From Oasisia sp. SBJ-2009 (lineage: Eukaryota; Annelida; Polychaeta; Sabellida; Siboglinidae): a stretch of 64,000 nt of DNA. Every line of letters begins with the position of its first letter. The first letter of the stretch is position 1. The notes below the pieces were generated by a model, which was not told the DNA's origin, made no database searches, and saw nothing but the letters and a program-made list of their open reading frames with translations. The DNA is taken from NCBI GenBank assembly GCA_964017155.1, contig OZ024862.1:46709874-46773873 (forward strand), in the 5' to 3' direction. The translations under genes and the position numbers were made by a program. Positions 58,688 to 64,000 of this stretch are shown in pieces.

Positions 58688-61600
58688 CTCTCTGTTTCTC
58701 TATGTGTCTGTCTCTTTCTCTCTCTCTGACTGTCAATCTGTCTGTCCATCTGTCCAGGTACAGACCTGTATCTCATGTATTCTATGGCCAACTCCTCCCT
58801 CAGTTTCTCCACCTGTACTTCCAGAGACACTTGGTCATTGCGCATACTTTCAATTTTCCTCTGCAATGCCTCATTCTCCCTCTTCAACTCCAGCATATCT
58901 GCAAAACATAGACTCACCTGTAGAACAAGTTCCTTTCATAAACATGTATACAAAGTCAGAAAGGTATTAGACTGACAACAGTCTAACTGTAGGACAAGCC
59001 ATGGCTAAAACTAATCTCATGGATGACACCAAATAAGCACAAACACGTCAACATCTACATTTTGTTAATGATTACTTTACAACTTTAGCTTTTGATAAAA
59101 TGTGAATATGTCACACATTGAAATCACCACACAGTGTATGTTGATAATTTATCAACATAAAGTTTATTTTCACTATAGTGCAACTACAATCAGTCCGTCT
59201 GATTGGACTATTTATGAAACATATGCCAACAAGAAGATCACTGTTTCTGTAGATATCCTTAGGTGTATGACTCTGTGAAGTTTGTAGAAACTGAGCTGAC
59301 TTATTGGCCCTACCACTATGTACCTTGTTTCTCCTCCTCCCTCAGCTCCATGATCCTCTGGTCACTCTCCTCTGCCACGGTCACCAGCATTTGCTGCCAA
59401 CACAACCAAGATGGCCGTCATGTCAAGTACGGATGAACACGTTAACTGACCAAAAACCTTTCTTTACTTGCAGCGAAACAATTAGCTTGGTAGCTTTTAT
59501 TACATTTACACGTTTGCTTAATTAATTAACACTACACAAATGATTGACATATGTCAATCTAAATTGTTCATACAGTAAATTGTTGTTGTCTCAATGAGAA
59601 ATATGTAATGAATAATGGTTTGTGATTGTATTCACAAATGTGACCAGATTCTACTACATGTATCACAAATCCATGAGGTATTATAGATACCGAGGGCCAT
59701 GCTTTTATGTGATGAGTTAATCTCATTTACTAGATCTGCGATGACATGGTTACTTATATTTCATATCACACTTGTTTTTCCTCCTTGTACTACGGTACAT
59801 GATTTTTAAGAATCCACGAGATGTTCCTGTAATTAAGTCAAACATCAACTTCGGACAATTTAATTCCTCTTTGTGAATGTTTGTTCAACACTGCAGAAGT
59901 GTACAATGAAATAAAGACAACATAGAGGCACTCAGAAACACACCCGGAGAGGCTCAAGTCGCCTTATTTCTTCCCTCTGAGCAGAGAGCATCATCTCGTA
60001 TTCATTCTTGATGGTTGACAGCAGAGGTCTGTAAGTCTTGAAGTCTTCAATCAGGTGCTCAAACACTTGTCTGAAGGCCTGAAACACCAGCTCCCAGGTG
60101 CACTGTGAGGTCGGTGAAATACATTCATATTCAAACAACCTTGTTACTGTATTACTCTAGTAGTGCAGTGGCTCAGGGGTAGAGCTTTGGACTCTCAACT
60201 ATGAGAACCCAGGTTAGAATCCTGTGTTGCGGTGTTAAAACCTTGGGCTAGTTTTTTCACTCTGCATTGCTCCAGTTCACTCAGCTGTATAAATGAGTGC
60301 CTGGCTATAGACAGTGGTGGATATGTGTACGAGCAGCGTTCGCGCATTAACTGTAGCATATGACTGGATCCTTCCCAGAGAAGCCGAGATGGTGTCTGAG
60401 TGAACAGGTCCTGAATGGTCCCGAGGACTGGATACTGCACTATATAAGAACTTGCCTTTACCTTTTTAGAAGAATTTAACAAATGCATATGGTACGGAAC
60501 CTATTCAAAATTAACTTCTATAAAATGTTGTAATAATAATACAGAGGTGTATAATAAAACCTTATTTTGACACCATCAAATCTGGAATGACTGTCCTGTT
60601 CATGGATGTGTACATAGATGATAATTTTCAATAGCTAAATGCTATAACAATAAGATGGAGTATACTGATTCAATAATAATAATAACTGTAATAATAATAA
60701 TAAATAGTAATGACATGCTGTAAGACATGACAAAAGCAGTATCAAATATGCTATGTATAAATTGTATTAAATATGTATTTACTGATTATACTATATCCTT
60801 TAAAACGATCATTATATATGTGAAATTAAAAGCACAACACTTATACCAACTATACTACAATAATATTAATAAAATAAGTAAGATTAATAATATATATTAA
60901 TATGTAATATAAACAATTTCAGTATGAATCTCTCATTATTCTTCCCCATTTGTGTATATTTTATGTTCTTTGTTACGTTTTTGCATTTTGGCAACTGAAA
61001 ATGTTATATATTTAAAAAATATCATGCTTTTCCATATCTGGAGCCACCTAGCTGCCAGGGATTCAACTACAACAAAGGAATGTATTACTGCTACATGTTT
61101 TGAACCTCTATTTCACCATCCAAACAACCAAATACCTGCAGACGCAGTTCACTTGGCTTCACTTCTGTCACGCCAAGATACTTCAGTTCGTCTCGTAGAA
61201 ACGTCTCCAGATACTCGAGGAACTTTGGCTTGGAGGTCTTGCTGGTGGTGAGAGCGGCGGGGTTGTGGAGCACCACCATGTGCTTGTCCTTGGTCATCAT
61301 GATGCTGGTCCCAAGGTTGTCGGGGGAGGATGCGTGGGCCGGCCAGCTCTCCACCCCTACATCTCTCACGCCCTGATGCACCTGCAATGACGTAATGTGT
61401 GATGTTGTATTGTTTTTATTTTATTTGTGAAAGGACAACCACAATTATAATTATAACTATAATTTTAAATTATATTATAGATTAGTCTTGTATTTTATTA
61501 TGATTAATGTTTGCATACTGTTTTAATAATTATAATTTATCTGTATTTTTATTTATCTACTCCTGTATTTTATATTTTTATGATGAACGCTGCAAATTGA

Positions 61601-63072
61601 AATTCCCGGTCCGGGACAATTAAGTTTTATTGTATAGTATTGTATTGTATTATAATAAAGAAAAAATGTAATGTAGAAATTACCATGATCCCAGCCTTTA
61701 GGTAGTGTGAAGGATAACAATAATAATTATTCATTGCAGCACTTCTATAGCCTACCCTTGAAAATTCAAGCTCAGAGGCCAATAAACAAAATAATAGGGC
61801 CTGTAAGTGTGTCATGATACATGGCGAGACTTTGCATTCTCAGACATGACAGAAAAGAGGTGCAACATTTTATAGAAACCATCATTTTGGTATTATGATC
61901 TGTTACGATATCAACTGTTTAGGGTAGTAGGATTAGACAGCTGTGCAATGAAAAATAGGTGCAAATGACATGTTTACCAAAAATGTAACATCACAGAGGT
62001 AACATCACAATCACACATGTATCATTTTTTTTATCATATAACAAACAACCCAGTTTAGTTCTTAGATTGGCTAGAAATGACAAGTGCAAGTGACTTAATG
62101 GAATTGTATTTTATTACATATAAAATAGAGCATTACATAATATTTTAAAAAAAATTACAATAAAAAACTACATACCTTCATCGGTTTTGTTGGCACGAGA
62201 CTCCGAGACTGATATTTTGAGATATACTGCTTCCTGGGTGGAATTGGTCCAACCAGTGCTTGCATGTTTCCTTCAGCATGTCCATCATCATGGTGGCTAC
62301 AGAAACAACAGCATTATGTTTATCAATCTCACATATGAAATTGTTCTTTCAGACATGACTAGAAAGAGATTTCACCTCATTATTTTAGTGTTGAATTTAT
62401 TTATCACAAAAGTTCTTCTTGTTGACACGATGGAACATGTAATCAGACATGTACTAGAGAAATAAATCCAAGCTGGAGACGGTTATAGAGCTAGAGGGAG
62501 ATAGAGGGGTGAAATTACGGAGGGAAGAAGGAGGAGATTCTGATTTAATTATTAAAGTGCAAAACCCCTACTGGGGCACCACGCACTAGTATAGATGGTC
62601 GTTTTGAGGATGGCTGGCTTCGTGTTATCTGGAAGTGGCATAAGTCTATAAGAGTGTTAGTGCTTGGGAATATGGGATTACACATTTTACACATACACGT
62701 GCACGAACACATGTACACGCACACTCACACACACAACACAACACACTCCGTCTCAGACTCTTAAGTCTGACACTGACACAGTGACAGTCTGAGACTGTAT
62801 GATCGAGTCTCTCCCTCGATCTCTCTGTTACTTAATATTTGTATTTTTATGCTGTTTGCTGTACATAATACAGATACCATACCATAACCAATCACATACT
62901 CATAACGGGTACCCGATAAAAACACAAGCAGGTGCCCCTCTACCCTACGCCCCTGCCCTTGGCTGAGAAATTAATATAATTGGCCATGATCCAATTACCA
63001 TATATATACAGATTTCCCCAATAATTACCTGTCAGATATAGGTGGAAGTCGATCCACCATCAACGTATCCAT
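46802..63072 (-). CDS. TSNAXIP1: Translin-associated factor X-interacting protein 1 homolog, copy B, 17 coding exons
   Basis: Complete spliced frame of 725 residues; every exon phase closes. Exon 1 starts MDTLMVDRLPPISD. Exon 3 (residues 56-137) ends with PKFLEYLETFLRDELKYLGV and PSELRLQ. Exon 4 (138-182) is the family signature, [19 protein letters not shown] then [11 protein letters not shown]. Exons 5-10 (about 183-384) are charged heptad coiled coil ending RRSSTPR. Exon 11 starts PKWDRCADVVAGG as in mammals. Exons 12-17 form the conserved C-terminal helical region (YLQYEGKVRNRRLGKRD, FLHTYLERRFSLPQMVAEWA, YLFWAFKVN). The length is close to mammalian TSNAXIP1. It lies head to head with a RANBP9/10 gene, the arrangement seen in human, so this copy probably holds the ancestral locus and copy A is the duplicate. 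The promoter carries an X-box. Exon 13 has a TAGCAG tandem acceptor. Confidence 0.93.
47285..47433. repeat. Three ~49-bp tandem units in TSNAXIP1-B intron 16
   Basis: Units begin TTGCAATCCAAATC and end CACATGAATTCAT. Three diverged copies. Confidence 0.85.
48335..48897. repeat. ~70-bp minisatellite abutting TSNAXIP1-B exon 15 donor
   Basis: About eight units containing TAGATTAGACAGCTGATGAA, GTGTATAAGAGAATGATAT and TCGTACCACTATAACTACCC. The last unit ends about 15 bp before the exon 15 donor (minus sense). Confidence 0.95.
49768..49900 (-). mobile_element. SINE 3' part in TSNAXIP1-B intron 13
   Basis: The minus strand contains GGTGTCTGAGTGAACAGGTC, identical over 20 bases to the SINE at 60154-60475, and ends with AAGAACTTACCTTTACTTT. 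The tRNA-like head is missing. It starts about 14 bp upstream of the exon 14 acceptor. Confidence 0.65.
49950..50145 (+). mobile_element. Decayed LINE fragment, start of endonuclease domain
   Basis: The forward frame reads GLSFIHFNARSLKTNFHKAK then DYIFELN. This is the N-terminal block of the apurinic-like endonuclease of LINE ORF2. The upstream part (DIDPNKNFYN...) fits the linker before it. It is truncated in both directions and antisense to the host gene. Confidence 0.7.
50150..52660. other. TSNAXIP1-B intron 13, central part
   Basis: Long AT-rich intron stretch. Contains a short (TA)n at about 51009-51045 and a degenerate CCTAACCCTAA-like block at 51137-51185. No exon recognised. Confidence 0.4.
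52673..52830 (-). mobile_element. SINE fragment in TSNAXIP1-B intron 13
   Basis: The minus strand shares ATTGCTCCAGTTCACTCAGC and flanking words with the SINE at 60154-60475, and has a diverged tRNA-like head (GAGTGGCTATCAGACTCTCG). The 3' tail is missing. Confidence 0.65.
55075..55185 (+). mobile_element. Decayed LINE ORF2 C-terminal fragment
   Basis: The forward frame reads WKDLPCNMLTCDSLYQFKRL then LKTYLFKRAFYS and a stop, the usual last block of CR1/RTE-like ORF2 (wN.LP....sl..FK..LKt.LF). Inactive, and antisense to TSNAXIP1-B (intron 11). Confidence 0.6.
55661..55893. repeat. 9-bp minisatellite at the TSNAXIP1-B exon 11 acceptor
   Basis: About 25 units of GCAGGTGAT / GCAGGTATT / GCAGGTAAT / GTAGGTATT. 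It begins within about 5 bp of the 3' splice site (exon edge 55656). In transcript sense the units read ATCACCTGC / AATACCTGC and contain no AG dinucleotide. Confidence 0.95.
56445..56930 (-). other. TSNAXIP1-B intron 9
   Basis: AT-rich intron with nothing recognised. Confidence 0.4.
58468..58755. repeat. (CT)n / (CTGT)n pyrimidine microsatellite next to TSNAXIP1-B exon 6 donor
   Basis: TCTC, TCTG and TGTC mosaics ending about 10 bp from the exon 6 donor (minus sense). Leu-Ser-rich frames across it are artefacts. Confidence 0.95.
60154..60475 (+). mobile_element. tRNA-derived SINE, best copy, in TSNAXIP1-B intron 3
   Basis: The head has an A box (TGGCTCAGGGGTAGAGC) and a B box (GGTTAGAATCC) with tRNA-like spacing. 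The body contains CATTGCTCCAGTTCACTCAG and GGTGTCTGAGTGAACAGGTC. The tail is ACTATATAAGAACTTGCC, then T/C-rich. Related pieces at 37555-37860, 49768-49900 and 52673-52830 define a family. It is antisense to the host gene. Confidence 0.75.
60480..61135. other. TSNAXIP1-B intron 3, remainder
   Basis: AT-rich intron, no exon recognised. Confidence 0.4.
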
Positions 63073-63480
63073 TGCAATGTGTAATGATTTACACGTACAC
63101 AAAACGAATAAGTATTTTATACAAATTGACAACTTTACTGTGTATTTACTTTGATTTTGGAGTAGCTGGTCGCCATTTTGGAATGAAGCTGTTGTTATAG
63201 CAACCTTAGGTGGCAAGTGTTGCCACCTGTTACACAGTTTGTAACTAAATTCATGTTTACATTTTAGCGTAATAATATAATTCGCCAGCAATCCGCTATG
63301 TGGCACCACGAGCTGCGTCATTACGTTTCGGTGCGCCTTCGACGAGCCGTCAAAGGGATGTGTCACGGAATTCGATTGGATATAGGCGACGCTATTTTAG
63401 CATCACTGACCAACAGCTACCTTCGACGCACAAGTAGGTTTGTTGTTGAGGTTTTCATCATCCGGGACGTTTGTTGGAGA
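63073..63480. promoter_or_regulatory. Bidirectional promoter region between TSNAXIP1-B and the RANBP9/10 homolog
   Basis: About 408 bp separate the two start codons. It contains an X-box (63191-63204) and GTCGCCATTTT at 63169-63179, an exact match to the YY1-type GNCGCCATNTT pattern common in bidirectional promoters. No TATA box is obvious. Part of 63298-63480 is open in frame with the RANBP exon and may be 5' UTR or extra N-terminus. Confidence 0.6.
63191..63204. promoter_or_regulatory. X-box (RFX site) upstream of TSNAXIP1 copy B
   Basis: GTTGTT-AT-AGCAAC matches RYYNYY-N(1-3)-RRNRAC exactly, with the typical central AT. It is 119 bp upstream of the TSNAXIP1-B start codon. Confidence 0.6.
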
Positions 63481-63679
63481 ATGAAAATGGCAGGGATGAC
63501 AAGAAGGAGTAGTTTAGGCAATTCACAGATTCATAAAACACAAGATTCTCTGGATCGCCTCAGAAGACTTTATCCTGCTGTAATCGATCCAGAAAATACC
63601 TTACCCCGATCTTGGAGCCCGAAAGATAAACACAACTTCATTGGATTGACCCAGAACGATTTGCGAGTTCACTACAAAG
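63481..63679 (+). CDS. RANBP9/RANBP10 homolog, first coding exon (gene continues beyond window)
   Basis: RANBP9 and RANBP10 are scaffold subunits of the CTLH E3 ubiquitin-ligase complex. The exon encodes [20 protein letters not shown] then [20 protein letters not shown], nearly the sequence that opens the SPRY domain in vertebrate RANBP10/RANBP9. It ends in phase 1 at AAAG with donor GTAACG at 63680. Vertebrate RANBP9 has a long proline/alanine-rich N-terminus before this; here the leader is short, more like RANBP10. The start at 63481 is chosen for length; further in-frame ATGs are at 63487, 63496 and, upstream, 63298. Invertebrates usually have a single RANBP9/10 gene, so I do not choose between the two names. 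Confidence 0.85.
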
Positions 63680-64000
63680 GTAACGTTACACTTACGGTTG
63701 CTTGCTTGACGTTTTGACGTCGACTTCGAATAATTTTGTTATCAGCTTGTTCCATACATAATTGAAACAACATAACGGTTGATTCGATCTGTCATATATA
63801 TATTGAAATATCACTCAAATAATTCCAGACACCACTGTTGTTGACGTCAGTACTGACTAATTAAACCAGAAATTTAAGCGTATGCTAGCCGAATTTGTTT
63901 GTGTGGAACTGCCACTGCCATGGAAGTTGTGAAGTCTGAAAATGAAAAGCCTTTTGTCTTTACCTTATATTTTTGTATTTCATTGTACATAACTTGTGTC

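Larger units (their letters stand above)
46802..63072 (-). other. TSNAXIP1: Exon map of TSNAXIP1 copy B
   Basis: 5' to 3' on the minus strand: 63072-63029, 62296-62176, 61381-61136, 60078-59944, 59393-59324, 58898-58766, 58264-58124, 57814-57703, 56992-56931, 56443-56354, 55656-55494, 54479-54351, 53586-53413, 49754-49638, 49038-48913, 47966-47860, 47009-46802 (stop TGA 46804-46802). All donors are GT. Exons 4, 5, 8, 10 and 12 have exactly the same lengths as in copy A (135, 70, 112, 90, 129 nt). Confidence 0.9.

Noticed and set aside
58428..58970. 180-codon Leu/Ser-rich forward frame
   Set aside because: Created by the CT microsatellite and antisense to TSNAXIP1-B exon 6.

Overview
The window is eukaryotic and almost certainly from an invertebrate animal. 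Genes are split by GT-AG (and two GC-AG) introns, introns are full of microsatellites and minisatellites, and decayed LINE and SINE copies and foldback elements are present. The gene content (a GT77-type glycosyltransferase, PIGN, two TSNAXIP1 copies and a RANBP9/10 first exon) fits a marine invertebrate. A spiralian such as a mollusc, annelid or brachiopod is my best guess, but the sequence does not prove the phylum. All gene names come from protein similarity recognised by eye; no search was run.

Layout. 1-61: possible end of an exon cut by the window edge. 867-2351 (+): a GC-rich intronless Golgi-type glycosyltransferase gene, preceded by a CA-type microsatellite. 2885-3345: dead LINE fragment (-). 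4312-4626 (-): terminal exon of a secreted six-cysteine peptide precursor. 4.7-9.1 kb: satellite DNA, a GC-rich decamer array and a large foldback element. 9414-30156 (+): complete PIGN gene in 29 coding exons, 952 codons, with every exon phase closing. 32816-44731 (-) and 46802-63072 (-): two tandem TSNAXIP1 paralogs (copies A and B) with nearly identical exon lengths and phases. 63481-63679 (+): first coding exon of a RANBP9/RANBP10 homolog, running off the right edge.

PIGN and TSNAXIP1-A are tail to tail. TSNAXIP1-B and the RANBP gene are head to head across about 400 bp, the arrangement also known for human TSNAXIP1 and RANBP10. Both TSNAXIP1 copies have a perfect match to the RFX X-box consensus about 100-120 bp upstream of the start codon, which suggests ciliary or sperm expression. 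PIGN acts in GPI-anchor synthesis in the ER and has no evident functional link to its neighbours.

The most unusual signal is how tandem repeats relate to splicing. One array duplicates a complete exon end plus 5' splice site 13 times (21.4-21.96 kb). One repeats the branch-point word TACTAAC in most of its 18 units (25.8-26.4 kb). One forms a long AG-free tract directly upstream of a 3' splice site (55.66-55.89 kb). Many other arrays begin within about 60 bp of an exon edge. Other notable items are a hammerhead-ribozyme-like core (17941), two GC-AG introns found only in TSNAXIP1-A, a clean intron presence/absence difference between the paralogs, and a circularly permuted inverted repeat (13334-13494).
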